In this document: one piece after another, positions 1 to 8,095 of the stretch
Numbering within the stretch: the stretch's first letter is position 1
Layout of the letters: every line of letters begins with the position of its first letter
Made by a program: the position numbers and the translations under genes
Notes under the pieces: generated by a model
Told to the model about the DNA's origin: nothing
Database searches by the model: none
The model's input: only the letters and a program-made list of their open reading frames with translations
DNA from: Rhizobium alarense
Lineage (GTDB): Bacteria; Pseudomonadota; Alphaproteobacteria; Rhizobiales; Rhizobiaceae
DNA: 34,624 nucleotides
Direction of reading: 5' to 3'
NCBI RefSeq assembly: GCF_021555155.1
Contig: NZ_JAKGBU010000058.1
Location: forward strand, 1-34,624

Positions 1-303
1 CATATTCCGGCGCACCGGCTTGAGCTCAGCGCTGCCGGCCCTGGTGATGTCGGCTCCGTCGAAGGCGAGCGTGCCGGAGGTAATATCGTAAAACCGCGTC
101 AGGCAGCGGCCGAGTGTCGACTTGCCGCTGCCCGACTCGCCGACGAGCCCCAGCGTTTCGGCCGGCCGGACCTCGAGGCTGACGGCGTCGACGGCGTGCA
201 GCACCTGACCGGAACCGGGCCGGATCGTCTTGCCGACCACGAAATTCTTGGTGAGCGCGCGGGCCTGCATCAGCGGCACGGTTGTCGGCATGGAAACGCT
301 CAT
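1..303 (-). CDS. Dipeptide/oligopeptide ABC transporter ATPase, DppF/OppF type (partial, 3' end missing)
   Basis: The minus-strand frame starting with ATG at 303 stays open for 101 codons to the window edge, so only the N-terminal third is present. It has a Walker A motif GESGSGKS at residues 55-62, preceded by the usual beta-strand with LGLVGES and followed by TLGRC. This is the second ATPase of peptide importers: it would pair with the upstream ATPase and hydrolyse ATP at the inner face of the membrane. Its ATG overlaps the TGA of the upstream ATPase gene (ATGA), so the two are translationally coupled. The longest open frame here in another register is an arginine-rich shadow. Signature and Walker B lie outside the window, so the DppF assignment rests on position and the N-terminal fold. 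Confidence 0.88.
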   Translation of the reverse strand, partial: MSVSMPTTVPLMQARALTKNFVVGKTIRPGSGQVLHAVDAVSLEVRPAETLGLVGESGSGKSTLGRCLTRFYDITSGTLAFDGADITRAGSAELKPVRRNM

Positions 304-1325
304 GCGGGCTCCTCCACGGCAAGCGCCGTACGACGGAGGGATTGCCGTTCGCCGTCGTCGATCACGCAGAGCGCCGAGTGCTCCCCGGCACGGCGCAGCG
401 GCGGCCGTTGCGCGCAGGCCGCCCGCGCATAAGCGCAGCGGGGCGCGAAGCCGCAGCCCTCGGCGATCGTTTCCGGCGTCGGCGGCATGCCCGAGATCGA
501 GCGCAGGCGCTGGAGCCGGACGCCAGAAAGCGGCGGGATGGAGGCCATGAGGCCCCAGGTGTAGGGATGGATCGGCGAGGCGAAGACCTCTTCTGTCCGG
601 CCGCGCTCGACGATGCGGCCGGCATACATCACCGCAACCCGATCCGCGACTTCCGCCACCACGCCCATGTCGTGGGTGATGAGGATGATGGCCGAGCCGA
701 AGTCCTTGCGCAGCCGCAACAGCAGGTCGAGCACCTGCGCCTGGACGGTGACGTCGAGTGCGGTGGTCGGCTCGTCGGCGACGAGCAGCGCCGGGTTGCA
801 GGAGAGCGCCATGGCGATGACGGCGCGCTGGCGCATGCCGCCGGATAGCTGGTGCGGATAGCGATCCACCGCCTCGCCGGGGTTGGAAAGACCAACTTCG
901 CCGAGTAGCTCGACCGCGCGCCGCCGCGCGACACGGGCGGAGACCGGCTCATGGGCGCGGATCTGTTCGGCGATCTGCCAGCCGATCGTATAGACCGGCG
1001 TCAGTGCGGTCATCGGATCCTGCGAGATGAGGGCGATCTCCTTGCCGCGGATCGCCCGCATGCGGCCTGCCGGGAGGTCGAGGATGTGCCGGCCGCGGAA
1101 CGAGACGGCACCGTCGACCTTCGTCGTCTTGCGGTCGTGCAGGCCGAGCAGCGACAGCAGCGTCACCGACTTGCCGGAGCCGGACTCGCCGACGATCGAG
1201 AGGATCTCGCCCTCGTGCACCCGGAACGAGACGTCGCGCACCGCCCGCACCATGCCGCGGTCGGTCGCGAAGGAGACGGAGAGGCCGTCGACGTCGAGGA
1301 GGATGGGTTTCGTCTTCTGTTCCAT
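300..1325 (-). CDS. Dipeptide/oligopeptide ABC transporter ATPase, DppD/OppD type
   Basis: This 341-residue protein is a full-length ABC ATPase of the peptide/nickel importer family. Walker A GESGSGKS is at 46-53, the Q-loop glutamine near 102, signature LSGGM at 160-164, Walker B with LLVADEP at 180-186 and the switch histidine near 218. The C-terminal extension holds the proline-rich SGMPPTPE stretch and four cysteines (291, 297, 304, 320), the oligopeptide-transporter C-terminal domain that carries an iron-sulfur cluster in some relatives. It follows the DppB-like permease with a 4-base gap and overlaps the next ATPase by ATGA. Substrate cannot be read from the ATPase; the operon context points to peptides or amide-like compounds. 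Confidence 0.93.
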   Translation of the reverse strand: MEQKTKPILLDVDGLSVSFATDRGMVRAVRDVSFRVHEGEILSIVGESGSGKSVTLLSLLGLHDRKTTKVDGAVSFRGRHILDLPAGRMRAIRGKEIALISQDPMTALTPVYTIGWQIAEQIRAHEPVSARVARRRAVELLGEVGLSNPGEAVDRYPHQLSGGMRQRAVIAMALSCNPALLVADEPTTALDVTVQAQVLDLLLRLRKDFGSAIILITHDMGVVAEVADRVAVMYAGRIVERGRTEEVFASPIHPYTWGLMASIPPLSGVRLQRLRSISGMPPTPETIAEGCGFAPRCAYARAACAQRPPLRRAGEHSALCVIDDGERQSLRRTALAVEEPA

Positions 1326-1329
1326 GGCG

Positions 1330-2301
1330 TCAGTCTCCCCTCACCCGCGGATCGATCAGCACGTAGACGACATCGACGAGCGCATTGGCGAGCACGACGA
1401 AGAAGGAGGCATACATCACGGTGCCGAGGATCATCGGCAGGTCGAGGTTGAGCAGTGCCTGGTAGGTGAGCCTTCCGACGCCGTTCAGTCCGAAGACCAC
1501 TTCCGTCAGCAGCGCCGCACCTCCGACGAGCACGCCGAAATCGAGTCCGAACATGGTGACGAAGGGAATGAGCGAGGTCCGCAGTGCATGACGCAGCATG
1601 ACGCGGGCGGGGCTCAACCCCTTGGCGCGGGCGGTACGAATGAAGTCCTCCTGATAGGCCTCGACCAGGTTGGCGCGCAGCACCCGGCCGTAGATGCCGA
1701 TATAGAGCGCCGCCAGCGTAAACCACGGAATGACCAGCGTCTTGAACCAGCCCGCCGGGTCGGCAAGCAGCGGTTTGTAGCCGAGCGCCGGCACCCAGGA
1801 AAACAGCCAGGTATCGTGGAAGCGGCTCTGCGTCAGGAGGTTCATCACCTCGCCCAGCCAGTAGACGGGCATGGAGACGCCGATGAGCGCAAGCGCCATC
1901 AGCCCGCGGTCGAGCAGCGTGTCGCGTGCAAGCGCCGCGACCACGCCGACGACGATGCCGCCCACGACCCAGAGCAGGGCAGCACCGGCGACCAGCGAAA
2001 CCGTCACGGGCGCGGCCGACATTACCGCGGGAACGATCTTGTAGCCGCGGTTGACGAAGGAGGTGAGGTCCTGCGTGACGAAGAGCCGCTTCATCATGAT
2101 GGCATATTGCACCGGCAGCGGCCGATCGAAACCGAACTCCTTGCGGATCGCCTCGACGGTTTCCGGCGACGCGTTGCGGCCTGCGAGCCGCGCGGCGGGA
2201 TCGGAGCCGGGGGTGGCGAAGAAGATGAGGAAGACGAGTGCAGAGATGCCGAACATCACGAAGAGCATCTGTCCGAGGCGCTGCAGCACGGCGAAGATCA
2301 T
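1330..2301 (-). CDS. Peptide ABC transporter permease, DppB type
   Basis: The real start is ATG at 2301, giving 323 residues beginning MIFAVLQRLGQM; the open frame extends further upstream only as a shadow of the neighbouring permease. It has the N-terminal membrane helix of DppB/OppB proteins (FVMFGISALVFLIFFATPG), a periplasmic segment with the family pattern of a Glu-rich helix followed by FGFDRPLPVQY, and then five or so further helices. The EAA-type loop that docks on the ATPase is visible as DFIRTARAKGLSPARV. The gene sits 11 bases after the DppC-like permease and 4 bases before the first ATPase. The order permease C then permease B reverses the common B-C order. Confidence 0.92.
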   Translation of the reverse strand: MIFAVLQRLGQMLFVMFGISALVFLIFFATPGSDPAARLAGRNASPETVEAIRKEFGFDRPLPVQYAIMMKRLFVTQDLTSFVNRGYKIVPAVMSAAPVTVSLVAGAALLWVVGGIVVGVVAALARDTLLDRGLMALALIGVSMPVYWLGEVMNLLTQSRFHDTWLFSWVPALGYKPLLADPAGWFKTLVIPWFTLAALYIGIYGRVLRANLVEAYQEDFIRTARAKGLSPARVMLRHALRTSLIPFVTMFGLDFGVLVGGAALLTEVVFGLNGVGRLTYQALLNLDLPMILGTVMYASFFVVLANALVDVVYVLIDPRVRGD

Positions 2302-2312
2302 GGCCTGTCCCC

Positions 2313-3350
2313 TCACACCAGCTTCGTGCGCGGATCGAGCGCGTCGCGCAGGCTGTCGCCCAGCACGTTGAGCGACAGGACTGTCAGCACGATGGCGATG
2401 CCGGGCGCGAGGGCCACGGCCGGACGGGTATAGAGCAGCGTCTGGCCGTCCTGGATGATCGTGCCCCAGCTCGCGTCCGGCGCCTGCACGCCGATCGAGA
2501 GGAACGACAGCGACGACTCCGTGATGATGTTGAGCCCCATCATCAGCGGCACGAAGACAATCAGCATGGTCGAAACATTCGGTAGGATGTCGTTGACGAG
2601 AATGCGCCAGGCCGGAATGCCGAGGCCCTTCGCCGCAAGCACGAATTCGCTCTCCTTGAGCGCCAGCACCCGCCCGCGCACCGGGCGGGCGACATAGGGC
2701 ACGTAGATGATGCCGATGATGAAGATCGGCAGGAGCAGGCTGTCGCCGGTAATCTCGATCGGTCCGATGACGATCCCCTGCGAGATCAGCACGATCGACA
2801 GCGAGATTGCCAGGAGATAGACCGGAAACGCCCAGAGGATATCGAGAATCCGCGACAGGATCTTGTCGACGATGCCGCCGAAGAAGCCGGCCGTGATGCC
2901 GACGACAGCGGCGAAGAAAAGACAGATCGCGGTCGAGGCGGCAGCGATCAGCAACGAGTTCCGCCCACCATAGAGCAGCCGCGCCGCGACGTCGCGGCCC
3001 TGCGTGTCGGCGCCGAGAAGGTACTGTGCCCGCCATGTCGGGCCGATTGGGGTCACCCCGAGGCCCAGCCCCTCGGTGGAGGGCTGCATGAGCTTCACCC
3101 GCTTCCCGTCGACCGTGATCTTCGCGCTGAGGCTCGAGCGGAAGGGATCGGTTGCCGAAACGTACCGGGCGTAGAGAGGTGCCGCGAGGCTGGCAAGAAC
3201 GATCAGCACGAGCACGGCGGCCGCCAGGAGCGTCGCACGATCGCGCCTGAGGATGAGCCACGCGCGCCGCCAGGGGCCGGCGGCCGAACGGGCCTGCCCC
3301 AACGATTCGGCGGAGCTTTCGACGAAAGCGATCTCTGAAGCATCTGTCAT
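2313..3350 (-). CDS. Peptide ABC transporter permease, DppC type
   Basis: The 345-residue product begins MTDASEIAFVESS. It shows the OppC-type N-terminus: a charged cytoplasmic lead (WLILRRDRATLL), one hydrophobic helix and then a long periplasmic segment before the permease core. The core includes LLGADTQGRDVAARLLYGGRNSLLI, a hallmark of DppC proteins, and the ATPase-contacting loop EFVLAAKGLGIPAWRI. It forms the translocation channel with the downstream DppB-like partner. The insert between helix 1 and the core (about residues 60-120) is longer than in E. coli DppC, which has about 300 residues. A stable hairpin lies between this gene and the upstream binding-protein gene. Confidence 0.92.
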   Translation of the reverse strand: MTDASEIAFVESSAESLGQARSAAGPWRRAWLILRRDRATLLAAAVLVLIVLASLAAPLYARYVSATDPFRSSLSAKITVDGKRVKLMQPSTEGLGLGVTPIGPTWRAQYLLGADTQGRDVAARLLYGGRNSLLIAAASTAICLFFAAVVGITAGFFGGIVDKILSRILDILWAFPVYLLAISLSIVLISQGIVIGPIEITGDSLLLPIFIIGIIYVPYVARPVRGRVLALKESEFVLAAKGLGIPAWRILVNDILPNVSTMLIVFVPLMMGLNIITESSLSFLSIGVQAPDASWGTIIQDGQTLLYTRPAVALAPGIAIVLTVLSLNVLGDSLRDALDPRTKLV

Positions 3351-3393
3351 CGGTTACACGAAGATCCGGATGGGGTCCGCCGGCAGCGGACGG

Positions 3394-3420
3394 CGGACGG
3401 CGGCGAGACGCCGCCGTCCG
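3394..3420 (-). terminator. Intercistronic hairpin after the binding-protein gene
   Basis: A perfect 12-base-pair inverted repeat (arms 3394-3405 and 3409-3420, loop of three bases) lies 9 bases past the stop of the peptide-binding protein gene and upstream of the permease genes. There is no U-tract, so it is more likely an RNA-stabilising or attenuating stem than a full terminator. Such stems often allow more binding protein than membrane subunits to be made; that role is inferred here. Confidence 0.6.
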
Positions 3421-3429
3421 GTCGAGGTG

Positions 3430-5127
3430 TCACTTCACCCAGGACTGCGAGACGATCCAGCGGTTCTGCTTGTTGAACAGGTAGTTGCCGAGGCGTGCCG
3501 AGGCGAAGTTCACGCTCTTTGGCGTGAAGAGCGGCGCGAGCGGTGCCTGTTCCATGAAGCTCTTGTCGATCTCCGCCCATTTGGCATTGGCGCCGTCGGG
3601 ATCGGTGAGCGCCAGCGTCATCGCCTCCTTCATCTTCGCGTCCAGCCCTTCGTTGCAGTAGCCGGCGATATTGATCGACGCGTCGCTGCCCGGCGTGAAG
3701 GAGGCGCAGGAGAGCAGCACGTTCAGGAAGTTCGACGCCGCCGGATAGTCCATGTACCACTGAGAGACACTGATCTGGACGTTGTTGTTGGTGTTCTGGA
3801 TGTAGGTGAACTGGATATTCGGCGACACCGCCTTCATCGAGGCGTCGTAGCCGAGTTCGGAAAGCACGCTCTGGATATAGGTGCCGATGCCGCGGGCGAC
3901 CGCATTGTCCTCGGCGATCACCGTGACCTTCTGGCCCTTCGTGCCCGATTCCTCGACGAGCTGCTTCGCCTTCTCCATGTCCGGCTCGACCCAGGCCGGG
4001 CCGGGTTCCTTCGTGTAAAGGCAATCATCCACATGGCCGGGGAAGTCCGGCGGCAGGACCTGGCAGGTCGGTTGGGCGAGCACCTCGCCGCCGAACAGGC
4101 CGACGAGCGCATCGCGGTCGAGCGCGTAGTTCAACGCCTGGCGGACCTTCAGATCATTGAAGGGGGCGATGTTGGTGTTCATCGGCGCGTACCAGAAGGC
4201 TGCGAGCGGATCGATATGGATCTGGCTCGCGTAGTTCGCGCCGATTTCCGGCAGGCGGTCGGCCGGCGGCGTGTCGAACAGCCAGTCAATCTGGCCGTTG
4301 ATGATGGCATTAATCGCCGCCTCCTCGGTGAGGCCGAACTTGTAGACGACCTCGTCCGCAAAGCCGTCCGGCTGGGCGTCGGCGCTCCACTCCTTGAAGT
4401 GCGGATTGCGCTTCATGACCATCTGTTCGTTGGGATTGTAGCTTTCGATATAGTAAGCGCCCGTGCCGGGGATCGGCGTCGTGCCGGCATCGGCAAGCGG
4501 CGCGTCGGCCGGCAGGATCGAGGCGTGCGGAACGGCGAGCTTGGAGAATATCTCGGCGTCCGGCGCGACAAGATTGATCGTCACCGTGCCGGTCGCGTCG
4601 TCGCCGATCACGCCGCCCTCCAGCGTGCAGGTCTCGGCGGTCTCGATGCATTTGTCGGCACCGACGATGCCGTTGTAAAAGCTGCCCGTCGTCGGCCCCT
4701 TGACCTTGAAGATGCGCTGGAACGAGGCCTCCACGTCGGAGGGTGTCACTTCCTTGCCGTTCGAGAACTTGATGCCCTTGCGGATCTTGAAGACGTAAGT
4801 CTTGCCGTCGTTCTCCGCCGTCGGAATGGCTTCGGCGATCGACGGAACGATCTCGAAGCCGTCTGTTCCGCCCGCCTGCTTGAACTTGACGAGCCCGTCG
4901 TAGGTCATCTGGTAGAGCTGCCAGAACTGCGCCGTGTAGTTGATCATCGGATCGACGGAACCGGCGGCCGAGACGGCCGCGAGCGTGATCGTACCGCCGC
5001 GGTGCTTGGCCATGAGCTCCGCGCGGTCCTCGGCCATTGCGACGCCGGAAAGCGCCGTTTGAGCGAGCAGCGCGCCGGCCAACAGCAGGCCGGCACGTCG
5101 GAGGTTCGGTTTCAGGAATATGGTCAT
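3430..5127 (-). CDS. Peptide ABC transporter substrate-binding protein (family 5)
   Basis: This 565-residue protein starts at ATG 5127 behind an AGAGGGA ribosome site. Residues 1-32 form a Sec signal peptide (basic start, LLLAGALLAQTAL core, probable cleavage after AMA). The mature part has the bacterial extracellular family 5 layout (DppA/OppA): an early segment with GGTITLAAVSAAGSVDP, then KIRKGIKFSNGKEVTPSDVEASFQRI, GTGAYYIESYNPNEQMVMKRNPHFKEW, and the late LKVRQALNYALDRDALV segment. It captures the substrate in the periplasm and delivers it to the permeases encoded next. Four cysteines in two close pairs (KCIETAETC and TCQVLPPDFPGHVDDC) may form disulfides. The ligand class (peptide, opine or amide) cannot be fixed by sequence. 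Confidence 0.93.
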   Translation of the reverse strand: MTIFLKPNLRRAGLLLAGALLAQTALSGVAMAEDRAELMAKHRGGTITLAAVSAAGSVDPMINYTAQFWQLYQMTYDGLVKFKQAGGTDGFEIVPSIAEAIPTAENDGKTYVFKIRKGIKFSNGKEVTPSDVEASFQRIFKVKGPTTGSFYNGIVGADKCIETAETCTLEGGVIGDDATGTVTINLVAPDAEIFSKLAVPHASILPADAPLADAGTTPIPGTGAYYIESYNPNEQMVMKRNPHFKEWSADAQPDGFADEVVYKFGLTEEAAINAIINGQIDWLFDTPPADRLPEIGANYASQIHIDPLAAFWYAPMNTNIAPFNDLKVRQALNYALDRDALVGLFGGEVLAQPTCQVLPPDFPGHVDDCLYTKEPGPAWVEPDMEKAKQLVEESGTKGQKVTVIAEDNAVARGIGTYIQSVLSELGYDASMKAVSPNIQFTYIQNTNNNVQISVSQWYMDYPAASNFLNVLLSCASFTPGSDASINIAGYCNEGLDAKMKEAMTLALTDPDGANAKWAEIDKSFMEQAPLAPLFTPKSVNFASARLGNYLFNKQNRWIVSQSWVK

Positions 5128-5202
5128 GATATCGTTTCCCTCTGGTTCTTTGTGTGAGCGGTCATCGCGCCCTTTGCGGGCGGCTTCTTGTCTTCGCGAT
5201 AC

Positions 5203-6099
5203 TCAAGGGGCTGTCTGGTCGAGGAAGCCCGCGACCTCGGCCATGCAGGCCTCCCTTTCCTCGACATGCGGCATGTGGCTCGATTGCTCGAAGATCCGCC
5301 AGCGCACGTCCGGTATCTCCTCTGCATAGGGTTTGACGCAGGCCTCGGTCGCCTCGTCGTGTCGGCCGGAGACCAGCAGCGTCGGAACCGCGATGGTCGA
5401 CAGCCGTCCGACGATCGACCAGTCCTTCATCGTTCCGATCACATGGAACTCGTTCGGCCCGTTCATGGTGTGATAGACCGTCGGATCGTTTGCGATCGCG
5501 TCGAAGGTCCGCTGGACCTCCGGCGGCATGGGCACGACCCGGCAGACATGACGCTGGTTGAAGACGTCGGTTGCAGCCATGTATTCCGCACTGTCCGTGG
5601 TGCCGGCCGCCTCGTGCTGCAAGAGCGTCGCCTGTACCTCCGGCGGCAGCGCCTCGCGAAGCCGGTTCGCTTCGGAAATCCAGGTCTTCATGGCCGCCGG
5701 GGAGTTCGCGATGACGAGCGCCTTCAGGCCCGCCGGACGCTCGACCGCGAACTCCGCCGACAGCATGCCGCCCCAGGATTGTCCGAGCAGGCAGTAGGCG
5801 TTCCTTATGCCGAGATGATCGATCAGATTGTGCAGTTCGGCCCGGAAGAAGGCGACCGTCCAGAAATCCCCGCCCTTGTCAGGGAGATGCGTGGATTTGC
5901 CATTGCCCACCTGGTCGTAGTGGATGACCGCCCGGCCGGTAGCCGCGATGTCCTTGAAGCTGTCGACATAGTCGTGGGTGCAACCCGGGCCGCCATGGGC
6001 AACGATGAGCGGCGGCTTGCCGGAGGCGAGGTCGCCGGTGACCCGATACCAGGTCCTGTAGCCTCCGTAGGGCGCGAAACCTTCAACAATGGACACCAA
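5203..6099 (-). CDS. Alpha/beta hydrolase, proline iminopeptidase family (peptidase S33-like)
   Basis: The 298-residue product is cytoplasmic, with no signal peptide. It shows the S33 proline iminopeptidase pattern: oxyanion motif HGGPG at 35-39, nucleophile elbow GQSWGG at 106-111 (Ser108), acid Asp248 in SGRHDEAT and base His275 in EQSSHMPH. Such enzymes remove N-terminal proline from peptides or cleave amides. The longest frame starts at TTG 6099; a GTG follows at 6096. Both are placed to use the strong GGAAGGAG ribosome site, and no ATG fits. Encoded between the AmiR-like regulator and the peptide-binding protein, it probably processes the imported substrate. Exact specificity is unknown. 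Confidence 0.88.
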   Translation of the reverse strand: MVSIVEGFAPYGGYRTWYRVTGDLASGKPPLIVAHGGPGCTHDYVDSFKDIAATGRAVIHYDQVGNGKSTHLPDKGGDFWTVAFFRAELHNLIDHLGIRNAYCLLGQSWGGMLSAEFAVERPAGLKALVIANSPAAMKTWISEANRLREALPPEVQATLLQHEAAGTTDSAEYMAATDVFNQRHVCRVVPMPPEVQRTFDAIANDPTVYHTMNGPNEFHVIGTMKDWSIVGRLSTIAVPTLLVSGRHDEATEACVKPYAEEIPDVRWRIFEQSSHMPHVEEREACMAEVAGFLDQTAP

Positions 6100-6123
6100 A
6101 CTGTACTCCTTCCTTCCGTTTCG

Positions 6124-6714
6124 TCAGGCGCCGCTTCGCGTGCGCCGGTCATCCCGACAGATGGCCTCTGCCGTCTCCTCGATGGTCATGCCCCAGTCCA
6201 TGGCGATCTTGCGCAGCCGTTTCCAGGCGCCCGCCTCGTCCAGCCCTTCCTGCTGCAGCAGCTTGAGGATCGCACGCACCACGATCGGCCGCTGACGCAA
6301 CCGATCCTCGAGCGCCCTGATGTCGTCGGCCTGGCTGCGGGCCATCCGGTAGGCATGGGCAGCGATCAGGATCGCGCTATAGGCCCCGGTGGAGCCGATC
6401 GGCTTCAGGAGATGCGCGTTCGATCCTTGCGACAGCGCCCATTCGATACGCCCCGGCGCCTCGGAACCGATGAGTGCGATCATCGGCATCGGCGCAAAAC
6501 CCGTCGGCCACGGAAACTGCCCGTCATGGCCCATGTCCGCGTCGAAGAAGATGACATCCGCGCCGGTATCGGCCTCGTCGATCTGCGGCCAGGCGACGTT
6601 GACGCGGATGTGCAAAAGCTCGAGCTGCCGCTTCAACGCATCCACGGACGGGTGGTCGCGGTGCAGGATCACCGCACGCCATGTCGCCAGTGGGAGCCGG
6701 TCAGCGCGCGTCAT
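6124..6714 (-). CDS. ANTAR-domain antitermination regulator, AmiR-like
   Basis: The 196-residue protein resembles Pseudomonas AmiR in length and layout. An N-terminal receiver-like domain without an obvious phosphorylation site (AVILHRDHPSVDALKRQL... through about residue 125) is followed by a helical linker (MARSQADDIRALEDRLRQRP). The C-terminal ANTAR domain covers about 138-188 and has the characteristic ILKLLQQEGLDEAGAWKRLRKIAMDWGMTIEETAEAI pattern with the conserved Trp/Leu/Arg positions. ANTAR proteins bind paired RNA hairpins and prevent terminator formation. The start overlaps the stop of the AmiC-like gene (ATGA). By analogy it is held inactive by that partner until ligand binds, and its likely RNA target is the leader at 7940-8014. 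Confidence 0.9.
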   Translation of the reverse strand: MTRADRLPLATWRAVILHRDHPSVDALKRQLELLHIRVNVAWPQIDEADTGADVIFFDADMGHDGQFPWPTGFAPMPMIALIGSEAPGRIEWALSQGSNAHLLKPIGSTGAYSAILIAAHAYRMARSQADDIRALEDRLRQRPIVVRAILKLLQQEGLDEAGAWKRLRKIAMDWGMTIEETAEAICRDDRRTRSGA

Positions 6715-7877
6715 TTGATGACTTTCAGCGCGCTGCCCGTGTCGCCCGGCGCGGCGGCCTTCGGCGGCTGTCGGAGGAGCGACCGCACCAGATAAGGATC
6801 GGCCTCGATCGGCGCCGGCGCACTGCGAAAGAGTTCGAACTCGCCTTCCGCGTCCGACACGCCCATATGCGGCCGCAACGCGGCATGATGCGTGCGCGGG
6901 TCCACCGCGATCGGGCCAATCGGCGTGTCGAACAGACGCGATGTGACGGCCCGGCGGATCGCTTCCGGCGCGTCCGTCGCCGCATCGGAAATCGCGCGGG
7001 CGAGGATAGAGACGGCGTTATAGGCGGCCATGAAGGGCGTCGTGATGCGCCTGTCCCGTCCGTGCCGGGCGGCCATACGCGCCTTGAAGACCCGGTTCTC
7101 CGCCGTATCCAGCCGGTCGAAATAGATCGCCGTCGTGATATGCCCTGCCCGCGCCTCGCGGCTCAGGCCTTCGAGGTCCGTTTCCGACAGGTTGCAGGCG
7201 ACGATCGGCGGCGGCTCGACGCCCTCGGCACGCAGCGCGTGATAGGCCGCGAGAAAGGCGGTTACCGTCTCGCCGACAAGGTTGCTCAGCACGAAGTCCG
7301 GGCGTTTCTGCCGGATTTCGGCGATCAGGTGATCGACCTCGACGGAACCCAGTGGAACGAAACGCTCGGAGACGACCTGCCCGCCGGAGGCTTCCGTCAC
7401 CTCGCGGGCGATGCGGCTGATCTCCCAGCCCCAGATATAGTTCGACCCGACGATGAAGGGCCGGCGCCCGTAGCGCGGCAGCACATGGTCGAACAGCGGG
7501 AGAAGATGCTGGTTCGGGCATGCGCCGAGATAGATGGCGCTGTCGCTCGCCTCGTAACCCTCATAGGGAAAGGCATACCACAGGAGCGCACCATGACGTT
7601 CGATCACCGGCAGCACGTCCTTGCGGCTCCAGGACGTGATGGTGCCTATGACATGACGGCACCCGTGCTGGCGGATCGCTGCGTCCGACAGCAGGGCGTA
7701 TCGCTCCGCCCTGCCCGCCGGATCATCGATCTTCGGTTCTATCCGGAAGGAGAGGGATGGATCGGAATTGACTTCGGAGATAGCAGCCATGGCCCCGTCG
7801 ACTGCCTCGCGACCGAGGGCGGCGTAGGCGCCCGTCGTCGAATAGAGGATTGATACCGGAACCGTTTCGCGCGTCAT
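6711..7877 (-). CDS. AmiC-like amide/peptide-sensing regulator (cytoplasmic periplasmic-binding-protein fold)
   Basis: Starting at ATG 7877 the product has 388 residues, close to Pseudomonas AmiC. It follows AmiC closely in places: VSILYSTTGAYAALGREAVDGAMAA near the start, SWSRKDVLPVIERHGALLWYAFPYEGYE, the CPNQHLLPLFDHVLPRYG segment, IVGSNYIWGWEISR, and a final FELFRSAP..IEADPY. Like AmiC it lacks a signal peptide, so it senses ligand in the cytoplasm. An in-frame ATG at 8003 would add 42 residues, but that extension is translated through the terminator stem and U-tract (giving GFLLFW) and is not family-like, so I chose 7877. The family role is to sequester AmiR and release it when ligand binds; the ligand here is unknown. 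Confidence 0.88.
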   Translation of the reverse strand: MTRETVPVSILYSTTGAYAALGREAVDGAMAAISEVNSDPSLSFRIEPKIDDPAGRAERYALLSDAAIRQHGCRHVIGTITSWSRKDVLPVIERHGALLWYAFPYEGYEASDSAIYLGACPNQHLLPLFDHVLPRYGRRPFIVGSNYIWGWEISRIAREVTEASGGQVVSERFVPLGSVEVDHLIAEIRQKRPDFVLSNLVGETVTAFLAAYHALRAEGVEPPPIVACNLSETDLEGLSREARAGHITTAIYFDRLDTAENRVFKARMAARHGRDRRITTPFMAAYNAVSILARAISDAATDAPEAIRRAVTSRLFDTPIGPIAVDPRTHHAALRPHMGVSDAEGEFELFRSAPAPIEADPYLVRSLLRQPPKAAAPGDTGSALKVIK

Positions 7878-7939
7878 CGGTCTGCCGACTGCCCCGCCAC
7901 CGTTCTCGAACCCGTCTTCCGCATCCGCCGCTCCGATCC

Positions 7940-7983
7940 AAAAAAGCAAAAAGCCCCGAACCGCGGAACGCGGTGTCGGGGCT
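7940..7983 (-). terminator. Intrinsic terminator in the amiC-like leader (attenuator)
   Basis: On the minus strand an 8-bp outer stem (AGCCCCGA / TCGGGGCT) and a 6-bp inner stem (ACCGCG / CGCGGT), separated by one bulged base, close a three-base loop. They are followed at once by TTTTGCTTTTTT. This is a textbook Rho-independent terminator. It lies downstream of the promoter and 62 bases before the AmiC-like start codon, so it would stop transcription of the whole transporter operon unless bypassed. Confidence 0.9.
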
Positions 7984-8014
7984 CTATCGCCGTTGGCAGT
8001 CATTGCCGATTTCT
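7982..8014 (-). promoter_or_regulatory. Candidate ANTAR-binding leader RNA upstream of the terminator
   Basis: The short leader between the promoter and the terminator can form small stems. Two six-base stretches, AATGAC (8004-7999) and ATAGAG (7987-7982), carry A at position 1 and G at position 4, the pattern reported for ANTAR hexaloops, and lie 11 bases apart. The second is flanked by CGGCG and CCCCG, which pair with one mismatch and would consume the 5' arm of the terminator. Pairing around the first is imperfect (GGCA/TGCC gives a five-base loop instead). The functional link to the ANTAR protein is inferred. Confidence 0.45.
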
Positions 8015-8020
8015 GACGAC

Positions 8021-8067
8021 AGGCTACGCCTCGGCTAAATTATAGTCAATCGGTTTTCTCGGTCATT
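8021..8067 (-). promoter_or_regulatory. Promoter of the amiC-amiR-peptide transporter operon
   Basis: Two overlapping sigma-70-like arrangements are visible. One has TTGACT (8049-8044), 17 bases, then TAGCCT (8026-8021), starting RNA near 8014. The other uses a perfect TATAAT (8044-8039) with a weak AATGAC -35 (8067-8062). An A-rich run lies just upstream. Both start RNA before the terminator at 7983. Confidence 0.55.
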
Positions 8068-8095
8068 TTTTAAGCAATTCTGGCGCGATTGAGCA

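Noticed and set aside
2302-3261. A 320-residue N-terminal extension of the DppB-like permease
   Set aside because: It overlaps the DppC-like gene in another frame on the same strand and is arginine-rich. The family N-terminus starts at 2301.
3381-3420. Repeated CGGCGGACGG units as a CRISPR or tandem-repeat array
   Set aside because: There are only short GC-rich repeats forming one hairpin, with no regular spacers.
3253-5157. A 634-codon plus-strand open frame opposite the peptide-binding protein
   Set aside because: It is the complement of a well-supported periplasmic binding protein and has no ribosome site or recognisable domain.
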